This document shows positions 27,576 to 36,328 of a stretch of 42,878 nt of DNA, piece after piece. The notes beneath the pieces were generated by a model. The model made no database searches. It worked only from the letters and a program-made list of their open reading frames with translations, and was not told the DNA's origin. The translations under genes were made by a program, and so were the position numbers. The DNA is from Nitrospirota bacterium. GTDB taxonomy: Bacteria; Nitrospirota; Thermodesulfovibrionia; Thermodesulfovibrionales; BMS3Bbin05. Location: the NCBI GenBank assembly GCA_020351835.1, contig CP070669.1, positions 1,504,147 through 1,547,024 on the forward strand, in the 5' to 3' direction. Within the stretch, counting starts at the first letter, position 1, and every line of letters begins with the position of its first letter.

Positions 27576-28502
27576 CTAAAGGAGGCTGGCCAGCGTCTTA
27601 GAAAGTGTATCCGGGTCCTCTATCCTGTAGCAAGGGGCTGAGGGGTCTATTCTTTTTAAAAGGCCGGTCAGTACCTTGCCCGGGCCTATCTCGACAAATG
27701 CATCTATGCCTGATTCAATTATCGCGGTGATAGAGTCCTCCCAAAGCAAAGGACTGTCCAGCTGCTTTACAAGGGATACCCTTATACTGTCCGTCGTATT
27801 AAGCAGCATTGCGTCGGCATTGTTGACAACAGGGACAGAAGGATCACCGAACTCTATTCCCTTAAGTATATCGGAGAGCTTATTTGATGCATCAAGCATA
27901 AGAGTGCAATGAGAAGGCACGCTTACCGCGAGTGGCACCGCTCTCCGGGCTCCCGATTCCTTTGCCATTGCAATGGCTTCCTCGACCGCCTTCCGGTCAC
28001 CTGCTATTACTATCTGGCCCAGGCTGTTATAGTTGGCCGGTGCCACGTACCCCGAAGATACGGAAAGACATATCGAATCCACTGTGTCCCTGTCCAGCCC
28101 CATTAGATCTGCCATTAGTCCCAGTCCTTCGGGGACCGCCTCCTGCATAAGTTTTCCCCTCAATTCGGTCAATTTCACCGCATCGCTGAAGTCAAGCACA
28201 CCCGCAGCGACAAGTGCGGTATATTCACCGAGGCTGTGGCCGGCAACAACGATGGGCGACAGCCCTTTCTCTTGGGCGCATCTAAGAGCAGCTATGCTCG
28301 TGGTCAACAGGCAAGGTTGAGTCCTGAATGTCTTGTTAAGCTCCTTTTTTGGACCCTCAAAGCAGATCTTTGAAATGTCATATCCGATAGCATCAGATGC
28401 TTCCCGGTAGGTTTCTCGGGCACTTTCGAACTCATTGTACAGCGCTTTCCCCATCCCGACATATTGTGATCCCTGGCCCGGAAAGAGAAACGCCAGTCTC
28501 AT
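27576..28502 (-). CDS. fabD: Malonyl-CoA:ACP transacylase
   Basis: FabD loads malonyl groups from CoA to acyl carrier protein for fatty-acid synthesis. The 308-aa protein has FLFPGQGSQYVGMG at the N-terminus, the nucleophile motif VAGHSLGEYTALVAAG with Ser90, and VSVPSHCTLM with catalytic His198. It is not with other fab genes here. Instead its ATG overlaps the stop of etfA by four bases, placing it at the end of the acyl-CoA dehydrogenase/etf operon. This is an unusual setting and suggests coordination of acyl-CoA and fatty-acid metabolism. Confidence 0.95.
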   Translation of the reverse strand: MRLAFLFPGQGSQYVGMGKALYNEFESARETYREASDAIGYDISKICFEGPKKELNKTFRTQPCLLTTSIAALRCAQEKGLSPIVVAGHSLGEYTALVAAGVLDFSDAVKLTELRGKLMQEAVPEGLGLMADLMGLDRDTVDSICLSVSSGYVAPANYNSLGQIVIAGDRKAVEEAIAMAKESGARRAVPLAVSVPSHCTLMLDASNKLSDILKGIEFGDPSVPVVNNADAMLLNTTDSIRVSLVKQLDSPLLWEDSITAIIESGIDAFVEIGPGKVLTGLLKRIDPSAPCYRIEDPDTLSKTLASLL

Positions 28503-29692
28503 AATCCCTTCGCTTCTCTGATCTTTTTCGTAAGTAAAGGTATAACCTCAAAGACATCCCCGACGATGCCGAACGATGCTACATTGAATATCGGCGCTTC
28601 CGGGTTCTTGTTTATAGCAATGATTATGTCAGAGGACTGCATACCAACGAGATGTTGAACGGCACCGGATATCCCGCAGGCTATATATACCTTCGGGCAT
28701 ACCGTCTTTCCTGTCTGTCCCACCTGATGGCTGTACGGTATCCATTCTTCGTCAACAGCGGCCCTTGAGGCTCCAACGGCTCCATCAAGTACCTCTGCAA
28801 GTTCCTCAAGCAACTTAAATCCGTCAGGGCCTCCCATCCCTCTGCCGCCGGCAACGATGACATCTGCTTCCTGAATGTTCACGGCAACCTCGGATACCTC
28901 TTTAATACTTTCCAATACCTTAGTCCTGGAATCGAGGCCGGAGGCATCGACCTCTATTATCTCTCCAGTTCGTCCTTCATCGAACTCGCCCTTCTTCATT
29001 ACCCTGGGTCTGACAGTGGCAATCTGAGGGCGCCTGTTAGGGCAAAGGATCGTTGCCATTATATTGCCGCCGAAGGCCGGTCTTATCTGCAGAAAATCCC
29101 TGGTTTCTGCATCGATATCAAGTGATGTGCAGTCGGCTGTAAGTCCTGTGCTAAGCCTCGCTGCTACCCTCGGTATAAAGGACCTGCCTATTGGCGTTGC
29201 TCCTGCAAGGATTATCTCAGGTTTATGCTTCTTGATCAGTGAAGTAAGGACTGCAGCATACGGCTCATCATTAAAATGTCTGAGTTCATCACCGGAAGAA
29301 ATGTATACGGTGTCGGCACCCCATTTGATCAGCTCATCGGCTTCTCCTCTATCGGCTCCAAGTAGGACCGCTGAAAGAGAACAGTCAAGCTTTTCTGCAA
29401 GCTTTCTTCCCGCGCCCAGAAGCTCCAGTGCGACCTGGGTTACCTTTCCTTCCCGCTGTTCAGCAAATATCAGGACACCTTTATATGCGGTGAAGTCATC
29501 CTGTTTCTTCTGCATGCTCTCTCCTATCTCTTTGATAGCTCCTTCGGGACAGGTGCTCAGGCATATCCGACAGACCTGGCAGTATTCATTTATGAAAGCC
29601 TTGTCACCTTCCATGACAATAGCGGTGTGAGGGCAGGAATCAACACAGGTCTCACAGCCCGTGCATACATCTACATCAACCTTTATGATCAT
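28499..29692 (-). CDS. etfA: Electron transfer flavoprotein alpha subunit with N-terminal 2[4Fe-4S] ferredoxin domain
   Basis: This 397-aa EtfA begins with a bacterial ferredoxin domain: Cys10, 13, 16, 20 and Cys38, 41, 44, 48 form two CxxCxxCxxxC sets for two [4Fe-4S] clusters. The Etf alpha domain follows, ending in the FAD-binding region GGRGMGGPDGF, GASRAAVDEEWIPYSHQVGQ and YIACGISGAVQHLVGM. Similar ferredoxin-EtfA fusions are known in CarE of the Acetobacterium caffeoyl-CoA reductase complex. A strong GGAGGATAG precedes the ATG. With etfB and an acyl-CoA dehydrogenase upstream, a bifurcating or ferredoxin-coupled complex is likely but inferred. Confidence 0.94.
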   Translation of the reverse strand: MIIKVDVDVCTGCETCVDSCPHTAIVMEGDKAFINEYCQVCRICLSTCPEGAIKEIGESMQKKQDDFTAYKGVLIFAEQREGKVTQVALELLGAGRKLAEKLDCSLSAVLLGADRGEADELIKWGADTVYISSGDELRHFNDEPYAAVLTSLIKKHKPEIILAGATPIGRSFIPRVAARLSTGLTADCTSLDIDAETRDFLQIRPAFGGNIMATILCPNRRPQIATVRPRVMKKGEFDEGRTGEIIEVDASGLDSRTKVLESIKEVSEVAVNIQEADVIVAGGRGMGGPDGFKLLEELAEVLDGAVGASRAAVDEEWIPYSHQVGQTGKTVCPKVYIACGISGAVQHLVGMQSSDIIIAINKNPEAPIFNVASFGIVGDVFEVIPLLTKKIREAKGL

Positions 29693-29732
29693 TTACTATC
29701 CTCCATAACCATTATTGCATCGCAATTATTTC

Positions 29733-30515
29733 TCATATGCATTTAAGGGTCTTAAGCTCGCTTAGCAGTGACTCGATCTGTTCATCGGGGCTTCCTTCAA
29801 GCATTTTTCTGTCTTTCTTGACCTCGGGCGCGAATATGTTCTTGACCTGGGTGGGTGAACCGTTCAATCCGAGCAGGGAGCCGTCAGCGTTTATGTCATC
29901 GCCGCTTAACTTCTTTATCTCCACCTTCTTTGCTCTCATTTTCCCCTTAAGAGACGGAAGGCGGGGCTCATTGATCTCCCTTACGACAGTGAGAAGCGCG
30001 GGCAGAGATGCTTCTACTACGTCGTGACCTTCACCCATCAACCTGTGTACAATCAGACTCCCGCCATTTATTTTCTCAATGTTCTTTACATAAGCCACAT
30101 GTGGAATGTTAAGGAACTCTGCCATCTCCGGGCCTACCTGGGCTGTATCACCATCTATAGCCTGTTTGCCGCATATTATGAGATCGAAACCGATGGTCTC
30201 TGCGGCCTTTGCTAAAGTGTAAGCGGTTGCCCATGTATCCGAACCGGCAAATGCCCTGTCCGTAAGCAGTACCGCCTCATCCGCACCCATCGACACAGCC
30301 TCTCTCAGGGCATCTTCTGCCTGGGGAGGACCCATGGTCAGAACTGTTACGTTAGCAGATCCTTCCTCCTTGATACGTACTGCCGCTTCAATGGCGTGGA
30401 GGTCATAGGGATTGATTATGCTCGGTACTCCATCCCTTATAAGAGTATTTGTCTCAGGATTTATCCTGACCTCTGAGGTATCAGGTACTTGCTTAATACA
30501 TACAACTATCTTCAT
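29733..30515 (-). CDS. etfB: Electron transfer flavoprotein beta subunit, bifurcating-like
   Basis: EtfB pairs with EtfA to carry electrons from acyl-CoA dehydrogenases. The 260-aa protein begins MKIVVCIKQVPDTSEVRINP and has CGKQAIDGDTAQVGPEMAEFL near residues 115-135. The DTAQVGP form is the one I associate with bifurcating Etfs such as those of Acidaminococcus, while classical Etfs have an N-QTG variant. This suggests FAD rather than AMP at this site, which remains to be shown. It lies 40 bases upstream of etfA and about 100 bases after the dehydrogenase gene. Confidence 0.93.
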   Translation of the reverse strand: MKIVVCIKQVPDTSEVRINPETNTLIRDGVPSIINPYDLHAIEAAVRIKEEGSANVTVLTMGPPQAEDALREAVSMGADEAVLLTDRAFAGSDTWATAYTLAKAAETIGFDLIICGKQAIDGDTAQVGPEMAEFLNIPHVAYVKNIEKINGGSLIVHRLMGEGHDVVEASLPALLTVVREINEPRLPSLKGKMRAKKVEIKKLSGDDINADGSLLGLNGSPTQVKNIFAPEVKKDRKMLEGSPDEQIESLLSELKTLKCI

Positions 30516-30617
30516 CTGTCTGCTCCTTTGATATTATGTGGGAGACACGAGTCCTTATGGCCTGCCGAGGTGCTTCCGGTACACGATACGGGGGGTGTCT
30601 TCCCGGATTATTCTATC

Positions 30618-31775
30618 CTATTTCTTTGATGCCGCCTCTTTGATCAGCGCCTGGCCTATTACATTCCTCTGAATCTGATTCGTACCCTCGTATATCTGAA
30701 GGATCTTTGCATCGCGCATCATTTTTTCGACAGGGTACTCTCTCATATATCCTGAACCGCCCATTACCTGCACAGCGTCAGTTGTTACCTTCATGCCAAC
30801 ATCAGTCGCATAAAGTTTTGCCATGGCCGATACCTTTGAGATGTCCTTGGCCCCGCTATCCACGTATCGGGCAACAGAGTAGACAAGTGAACGTGCAGCC
30901 TCTACCTCCGTTGCCATATCAGCCAGCATGTGCTGGACCGCCTGTATACTTATTATTGGCTTGCCGAACTGAACCCTCTCCCTGGCAAATTTGATCGCCT
31001 CGTCCAGTGCACCCTGAGCGACGCCTACACCCTGGGCACCTACACCCGTTCTTGAATGGTCAAGGGTCTTCATGGCGACTATGAACCCCATTCCTTTTTT
31101 GCCGATAATATTGTCTTTAGGTATCCTGCAGTCCTCGAACACAAGTTCGCTCGTTATTGAGGCCCTTATGCCCATTTTCTTCTCTTTCTTTCCGAAAGAA
31201 AAACCTGGTGTTCCTTTTTCGACCACGAACGCGGATGCACCTCTTGCCCCTTTGCTCTTATCGGTCATAGCGATTATTGTGTATATCTCGGCTTCCCCTC
31301 CATTAGTTATCCACTGTTTTGTGCCGTTAAGTACCCACTCGTCACCATCAAGTGTAGCGGTGGTCTGAATACCCGCGGCATCGCTGCCGGCATTGGCTTC
31401 AGTGAGCCCGAAAGCTACCAGGCGAGACCCTGATGCTATATCAGGAAGGTACTTATTCTTCTGTTCATCAGACCCGAAAAGTAAAAGAGGGTATGTGCCA
31501 AGGGCATTGGCCGCATATGTCGTAGAGACACCTACGCATGCCCTGCTGAGCTCCTCCACAGCAATAGCAAGCTCAAGGGCGCCAGCCCCCAGACCGCCAT
31601 ACTCCTCAGGTATGAAGAGGCCGAACATGTCGGACTGTGCAAGGACCTTCATTATTTCCCATGGAAATTCCTCTTTCTCATCAAGCTCGGCCCTTACCGG
31701 CACAACTTTCTCATCGGCTATCTGAGCCGCCAGCTCTTTTATCATCTGCTGATCTTCTGTCAGGAAATAATCCAT
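30618..31775 (-). CDS. Acyl-CoA dehydrogenase (butyryl-CoA-dehydrogenase type)
   Basis: This FAD enzyme introduces or removes an alpha-beta double bond in acyl-CoA. The 385-aa sequence shows the full family pattern: FGLFIPEEYGGLGAG, GLTEANAGSDAAG, WITNGG, LDHSRTGVGAQGVGVAQGALD, AVQVMGGSGYMREYPVEKMMRDAK and the C-terminal IYEGTNQIQRNVIG with catalytic Glu363. It is closest in pattern to short-chain (butyryl-CoA) enzymes. GGAGGATATA precedes the ATG. Being the first gene before etfB-etfA, it probably forms the acyl-CoA half of the electron-transfer complex. Chain length and direction are not decidable here. Confidence 0.93.
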   Translation of the reverse strand: MDYFLTEDQQMIKELAAQIADEKVVPVRAELDEKEEFPWEIMKVLAQSDMFGLFIPEEYGGLGAGALELAIAVEELSRACVGVSTTYAANALGTYPLLLFGSDEQKNKYLPDIASGSRLVAFGLTEANAGSDAAGIQTTATLDGDEWVLNGTKQWITNGGEAEIYTIIAMTDKSKGARGASAFVVEKGTPGFSFGKKEKKMGIRASITSELVFEDCRIPKDNIIGKKGMGFIVAMKTLDHSRTGVGAQGVGVAQGALDEAIKFARERVQFGKPIISIQAVQHMLADMATEVEAARSLVYSVARYVDSGAKDISKVSAMAKLYATDVGMKVTTDAVQVMGGSGYMREYPVEKMMRDAKILQIYEGTNQIQRNVIGQALIKEAASKK

Positions 31776-31822
31776 TATATCCTCCGGTTACAGTTTCAAA
31801 GGGAATTTATCTTCTCGTCTAA

Positions 31823-31862
31823 AGAATTGATAATTCTAACATTATGATACACATATCTTCAA
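31823..31862 (-). promoter_or_regulatory. Promoter and overlapping palindrome upstream of the acyl-CoA dehydrogenase
   Basis: On the minus strand, TTGAAG (31857-31862) and TAGAAT (31833-31838) are separated by 18 bases, a fair sigma70-type promoter. A perfect AGAATT-GAT-AATTCT inverted repeat at 31823-31837 overlaps the -10, about 50 bases before the start codon. Its position suggests a repressor operator; the repressor is not in this window. Confidence 0.5.
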
Positions 31863-31896
31863 TGAAAACCGGGTGCATCGCGCTTTGCAAGTGGGC

Positions 31897-33237
31897 CTAC
31901 CCGCTGATGTCTAAGTCCCTGATCAGGAGGCTCGGCGAGCCGATCTTTCCGTAGAACCTGAGATCATCGGAGCATGCCTCGACATTTCTGTACAGGTCAA
32001 GGATATTACCGCTCATTACGGCCTCTTTCACGGGATTGCTTAACTTGCCTCCCTTTATCCAGATCCCGGTTACGCCGACAGAAAAGTCCCCAGAGATAGG
32101 ATTTGCGGTATGAATGCCCATGGCTTCAGTTATAAAGATGCCATCGTCGACCGAGGAGATCAGCTCTGTCAGGGGGAGCTCTGACGATCCGGCTGAAGGC
32201 CGTATGAAAAGGTTTGTTATTCCTACAGATGGTATGCTTTTGAAACCGCTTCTTACTGCATTTCCGGTCGAGCTCACTCCATCCTTCTTTGCCGTATATG
32301 TATTATGCAGGTAGCCCTTGAGGACCCCCTTTTCTATAGGTACTTTGCTTCTGGTCGGGACCCCTTCTGCATCGAATGGCCTGCTTCCCATGTATCTGTC
32401 TATCAGGCCGTCATCAACTATATCTATTCTTTCAGATGCTATCCTGTCACCGAGCCTTCCTTCAAGAAGTGATTTGCCCTTCTGGACCGACTCCGCTGTA
32501 AGGGTCGATGCCAGGATGCTCAGGAATTCCACGGATGTGGCACTGTCAAGGATCACCATAGCCTTTGCCGGACTGCATTTTTCGGCTCCAAGTAACTGGA
32601 GCGCTCTCTTGGCCGCGGTCCTGCCTATCCTTTCAAAGTCCATGTCCGCGAGGTACCTGCATCCCTGGTAATCCCATCCGGTCTGGCTGTCTTTCCTGTC
32701 CTCGGCAACTACCATTATATGAGAACTTATCGATGAGAAGGATGACCTCTTTTCGAGTCCCTTCGAGTTCTTAATTATTATATCTCCGTATGATGTGCTC
32801 ACCGACGTCTTCCGCGTTTTGGTGATCCGCCTGTCCAGCCCGGTTGCTGCTCTTTCTACTGACAGCGCCATCTCAGTCACGGCATCCTCATCCAGCCCCT
32901 CTATCTTATTGTCGAACGTGTCCACGTCACTATGCTTCTCGTCAGACGGAAGTCCGAGGTGTTCATCCTCATCTGACCATTGAGATACGGCTATCGCCTT
33001 GTTTACACACTCTTCGATGCCCCTGGGATCAGTTGAAAAGGAAAACCCTTCGCGTCCGTCCTTGATGACCCTTATGCAGTAGCCATGGTCTATTGAGCTC
33101 TCTAGCGATTCTATATCGTCCTTCTTAACCTCTACCAGTAGATTGCGCGAGCTAAGAACAAAGGCCTCTGCCTCGGCCGCACCCATATCGAGGGCGGATC
33201 TGATCATCCTGTCCGCTAAACCGTTATAGATCTTCAT
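31897..33237 (-). CDS. PmbA/TldE-like protein of the TldD/PmbA family
   Basis: This 446-aa protein belongs to the TldD/PmbA metalloprotease family. It has the family's N-terminal pattern (ALDMGAAEAEAF, SIDHGYCIRVI-DGREGF) and C-terminal GDFSVGVTGIWIKGGKLSNPVKEAVMSGN-like region. No zinc HExxxH motif is seen, so this is the PmbA/TldE-type non-catalytic partner; TldD carries the protease site. Known TldD/TldE pairs mature peptides such as microcin B17 or degrade CcdA. No tldD or peptide substrate is visible nearby. Its start overlaps queD by 15 bases. Confidence 0.9.
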   Translation of the reverse strand: MKIYNGLADRMIRSALDMGAAEAEAFVLSSRNLLVEVKKDDIESLESSIDHGYCIRVIKDGREGFSFSTDPRGIEECVNKAIAVSQWSDEDEHLGLPSDEKHSDVDTFDNKIEGLDEDAVTEMALSVERAATGLDRRITKTRKTSVSTSYGDIIIKNSKGLEKRSSFSSISSHIMVVAEDRKDSQTGWDYQGCRYLADMDFERIGRTAAKRALQLLGAEKCSPAKAMVILDSATSVEFLSILASTLTAESVQKGKSLLEGRLGDRIASERIDIVDDGLIDRYMGSRPFDAEGVPTRSKVPIEKGVLKGYLHNTYTAKKDGVSSTGNAVRSGFKSIPSVGITNLFIRPSAGSSELPLTELISSVDDGIFITEAMGIHTANPISGDFSVGVTGIWIKGGKLSNPVKEAVMSGNILDLYRNVEACSDDLRFYGKIGSPSLLIRDLDISG

Positions 33238-33598
33238 AATAAGTGGCAGATGCTGTCTCAGATTCCCATACTGTTACCGCTGACAGCTGGACATTGTCGT
33301 CATCGACCTTCTTCTTCAATGAATCGAATATCCATTTTGCGATGTTCTCGGATGAGGGATTTATTTCGGTGAAGGGAAAGACATCATTCAAAAAACAATG
33401 GTCGAGCTGATTGACGACCTCGTTCGTATATGCCTTGAGATCGTGAAAGTCTATAGCTATGTCTATCTCATTAAGTTTTTCGGCCGTAACAAATACCTGG
33501 ACCTTCCAGTTGTGGCCGTGCAGCACTTCACACTTCCCTTTATATCCTCTGAGCTGGTGGGCGGAAGAGAATCGGGTTTCGATCATGAGATCATACAT
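33224..33598 (-). CDS. queD: 6-carboxy-5,6,7,8-tetrahydropterin synthase (QueD/PTPS family)
   Basis: QueD converts dihydroneopterin triphosphate to 6-carboxytetrahydropterin in queuosine synthesis. The 124-aa protein has the PTPS zinc ligands His14 (FSSAHQL), His27 and His29 (LHGHNW), catalytic Cys23, the LDH motif and Glu112 in VWESETAS. GGGAGG precedes the ATG. It lies 18 bases from hpt and overlaps the PmbA gene. Other PTPS-family functions (PTPS-III in folate synthesis) are possible, but the Cys-centred motif favours QueD. Confidence 0.92.
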   Translation of the reverse strand: MYDLMIETRFSSAHQLRGYKGKCEVLHGHNWKVQVFVTAEKLNEIDIAIDFHDLKAYTNEVVNQLDHCFLNDVFPFTEINPSSENIAKWIFDSLKKKVDDDNVQLSAVTVWESETASATYYEDL

Positions 33599-33616
33599 CT
33601 GTTAGCCTCCCTTATT

Positions 33617-34138
33617 CTAGGTACTTTTCTTGAATATTGATATGTATGGCAGGTTCCTGAACATATCGTTGTAGTCAAGGCCGTAGCCGACAACGAACTC
33701 GTTAGGGATCTCGAACCCCCTGTAATCCACAGGTACTTCAACCTGCCTGCGTTCTTTCTTGTCAAGCAGGGCGCATATCTTTACCGATTCTGGTGAGCGA
33801 GCCAGCACATGTTCTCTTATATAGTTCAGTGTTATCCCCGTATCTATGATATCCTCTATCAAAAGCACATGCTTGTCCGACAGGTCGTCCTCGATATCCC
33901 GCTTAATGTGCACTTCCTCCGTGCTGCTCGTCCCCAGGTAGCTCGATGCTATCATGAAATCCAGCGAAAGCGGCACCCTGATCGTCTTAACAAGGTCTGA
34001 GAAGAACATGAAGGCGCCCTTGAGGATACCGACGGCTATCAGGTTCTTGCCCTCGTAATCCTCAGATATCATGTTCCCTAGCTCCCTTACTCTCTGACTT
34101 ATCTGCTCGGAAGAAAGAAGCGGTTTACCGGTAACCAT
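33617..34138 (-). CDS. hpt: Hypoxanthine phosphoribosyltransferase
   Basis: This purine salvage enzyme makes IMP (and usually GMP) from hypoxanthine (guanine) and PRPP. The 173-aa sequence carries the PRPP-binding motif VLLIEDIIDTGITLNYI, plus GILKGAFMFFSDLV and EFVVGYGLDYNDMFRNLPYI typical of Hpt. It is the first gene of a three-gene operon with queD and pmbA. GGGGCAT serves as a weak ribosome site. Confidence 0.95.
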   Translation of the reverse strand: MVTGKPLLSSEQISQRVRELGNMISEDYEGKNLIAVGILKGAFMFFSDLVKTIRVPLSLDFMIASSYLGTSSTEEVHIKRDIEDDLSDKHVLLIEDIIDTGITLNYIREHVLARSPESVKICALLDKKERRQVEVPVDYRGFEIPNEFVVGYGLDYNDMFRNLPYISIFKKST

Positions 34139-34324
34139 TAGATGCCCCCTTTGCTTATCGCCCTGAGCTATGGCTGATCAAGGGAAATAGCATGTTCCTA
34201 AAATTACTTCTCAATTTTCTGGAAACACATTGCTTGCAGAATTATAACCCTCAGTTAAAAATATAATAGCACATACAGGTCCGGCTGCATAGTTTGAAAT
34301 TATGAGTGCCATATTTTTGTCCGA
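34139..34324. other. Intergenic region between divergent hpt and htpG
   Basis: The gap from 34139 to 34399 is the largest in the window. This part is AT-rich and holds no gene or CIRCE element. On the minus strand a TATAAT at 34241-34246 could be the hpt -10, but its -35 (CTATTA) is poor. Another TATAAT on the plus strand at 34262-34267 lacks a -35. I see no RNA gene. Confidence 0.3.
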
Positions 34325-34352
34325 TTGATTTTTTTGCCGTTTATTTTATAAT
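34325..34352 (+). promoter_or_regulatory. Promoter of htpG
   Basis: TTGATT (34325-34330) and a perfect TATAAT (34347-34352) are separated by 16 bases, upstream of the htpG start. This reads as a housekeeping sigma promoter. No CIRCE inverted repeat is present, so htpG should be regulated differently from the hrcA-dnaK operon. A sigma32-type promoter is not evident. Confidence 0.55.
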
Positions 34353-34399
34353 TTAATTACTTCTTAGAGCAATTTTATTTAATGAGAGGTAAAAGCGTT

Positions 34400-36328
34400 A
34401 TGTCCGCGGAAAAGCATGAGTTCAGGGCCGAAGTTCAGCAGTTGCTGGACCTTATGATCCACTCGCTCTATTCACATAAAGAGATATTCCTCAGAGAGCT
34501 TATATCTAACTCTTCGGACGCGATAGACAAAATAAGGTATGAGTCGCTGACTAATAAGGATATCACGGAGGGAGATACCGAGTGGAAGATAAAGGTCATA
34601 CCCGACAGGGACAACGGGACACTGACCGTGAGTGATAATGGGATTGGTATGGACAGAAAAGATGTCATAGAGGCCCTCGGCACCATTGCTCACTCGGGCA
34701 CTCAGGAGTTCATTGCGGCATTACAGGGCAGCGAAGTGAAGGATGATCCCGAGCTGATAGGACAGTTCGGTGTCGGGTTCTATTCTTCGTTCATGGTTGC
34801 TGACAGGGTCACGGTCCTGTCGAGAAAGGCCTCTGAACAGGCATCAAAGGCAGTGAAGTGGGAATCGGCCGCGGATGGTTCTTATACAGTTGAGGATATA
34901 GATAAGGAAAGCAGGGGTACCGATGTTATTTTACACCTAAATGATGATGCGAAGAAATATCTTGAGGAATGGGAGATAAGGTCAGTAGTTAAGAGATATT
35001 CTGATTATATAGAGCACCCGGTGGTAATGGACGTCGAGAGGACAAAGAAGAGCGAGATCAAAGATGGGGAGACGTATACGGATATCGAAGAGGAGGTCCT
35101 TAATTCAAGGAAGGCGATCTGGCTTAAGGAAAAGCCGGATGTATCCGAAGATGAGTATATCGAGTTCTATAAGCACATTTCACACGATTTTATGGACCCG
35201 CTGGAAGTGATACATTTTAAGGCGGAGGGCACATCCGAGTTCAGTTCTCTGCTTTATGTCCCCTCTCACAGGCCTTTCGACATGTTCTATAAGGACTATA
35301 AACCTGGCCCCGTGTTATACGTCAAAAGGGTTCAGATCATGGACCACTGCGAGGACCTGATACCACCATATTTACGGTTCATTAAAGGTGTAGTTGACTC
35401 CTCAGACCTGCCTCTCAATGTATCGAGGGAATTGCTTCAGTCGAACAGGCAGGTCGAGCTTATAAAGAACAGCATTACAAAGAAGGTCCTCGATACGCTC
35501 GCTGATCTGATGCAGAAAGACAATGAAAAATATCATAAGTTCTATTCAGAGTTCGGAAGAGTGATCAAAGAAGGCATACATTATGATCTTAAGAGAAGGG
35601 AAGCACTGGCCGATCTCCTGCTCTTTGAGTCAACGGCAGCAGATGCCGGTAAGACAAGGACCTTTAAAGAATACATTGAAGACATGAAGGACGATCAGGA
35701 GGAGATATACTACATAACAGGAGTATCCCGTGAAGAGGTCGTCAGCTCTCCATATCTTGAGGTTTTCAAGGAGAAGGGGTACGAGGTACTGTTCATGTAT
35801 GAAGAGATCGATGATATAATCATGAGCAGCCTCAGCGATTATAAGGGGAAGAAGCTCAAGTCTGTTATTAAAGGTGACATTGACCTCGATAAGAAGGGTG
35901 AGGCCGAAAAGGAAGCTGCTCAGAAGAGGTATGAGAAGCTTATAGAGCTTTTAAAGGACAGGCTTAAGGACCGTGTGAAGGATGTCAGGCTGTCAGGGAG
36001 GCTTCGCGACTCGGCTTGCTGTCTGGTCGGTGAGGAAGGAGGGATGGACCCGCAAATGGAAAAGATGCTAAAAGCCATGGGGCAGGACATTCCTGAAACA
36101 AAGAAGGTCCTTGAGATCAACCCGTCTCATCCACTGTTGGAATCGATGACAGAGATCTTTGAGAAGGATGCAAAGGCCCAGGTGCTTAACGATTATGCCA
36201 GACTTATGTACGAGCAATCCCTTGTGCTTGAAGGGTCCAAGCCAAGTGACCCGTCGTTCTTTGCTAATATGATAACCAAATTGATGGTAAGCGGGCTGAA
36301 AGAAGGAAAAGAGGGAAAGAAAGACTGA
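34400..36328 (+). CDS. htpG: Chaperone HtpG (Hsp90)
   Basis: This 642-aa bacterial Hsp90 has the GHKL ATPase motifs FLRELISNSSDAIDKIRYE, VSDNGIGMDRKDV, and QFGVGFYSSFMVADRV, the middle-domain VVDSSDLPLNVSRELLQSNR segment and the C-terminal dimer domain. AGAGGT lies nine to ten bases before ATG 34400; an upstream in-frame ATG at 34382 has no ribosome site, so I prefer 34400. It is monocistronic, abutting the convergent HAMP-like gene stop-to-stop. Confidence 0.96.
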   Translation: MSAEKHEFRAEVQQLLDLMIHSLYSHKEIFLRELISNSSDAIDKIRYESLTNKDITEGDTEWKIKVIPDRDNGTLTVSDNGIGMDRKDVIEALGTIAHSGTQEFIAALQGSEVKDDPELIGQFGVGFYSSFMVADRVTVLSRKASEQASKAVKWESAADGSYTVEDIDKESRGTDVILHLNDDAKKYLEEWEIRSVVKRYSDYIEHPVVMDVERTKKSEIKDGETYTDIEEEVLNSRKAIWLKEKPDVSEDEYIEFYKHISHDFMDPLEVIHFKAEGTSEFSSLLYVPSHRPFDMFYKDYKPGPVLYVKRVQIMDHCEDLIPPYLRFIKGVVDSSDLPLNVSRELLQSNRQVELIKNSITKKVLDTLADLMQKDNEKYHKFYSEFGRVIKEGIHYDLKRREALADLLLFESTAADAGKTRTFKEYIEDMKDDQEEIYYITGVSREEVVSSPYLEVFKEKGYEVLFMYEEIDDIIMSSLSDYKGKKLKSVIKGDIDLDKKGEAEKEAAQKRYEKLIELLKDRLKDRVKDVRLSGRLRDSACCLVGEEGGMDPQMEKMLKAMGQDIPETKKVLEINPSHPLLESMTEIFEKDAKAQVLNDYARLMYEQSLVLEGSKPSDPSFFANMITKLMVSGLKEGKEGKKD

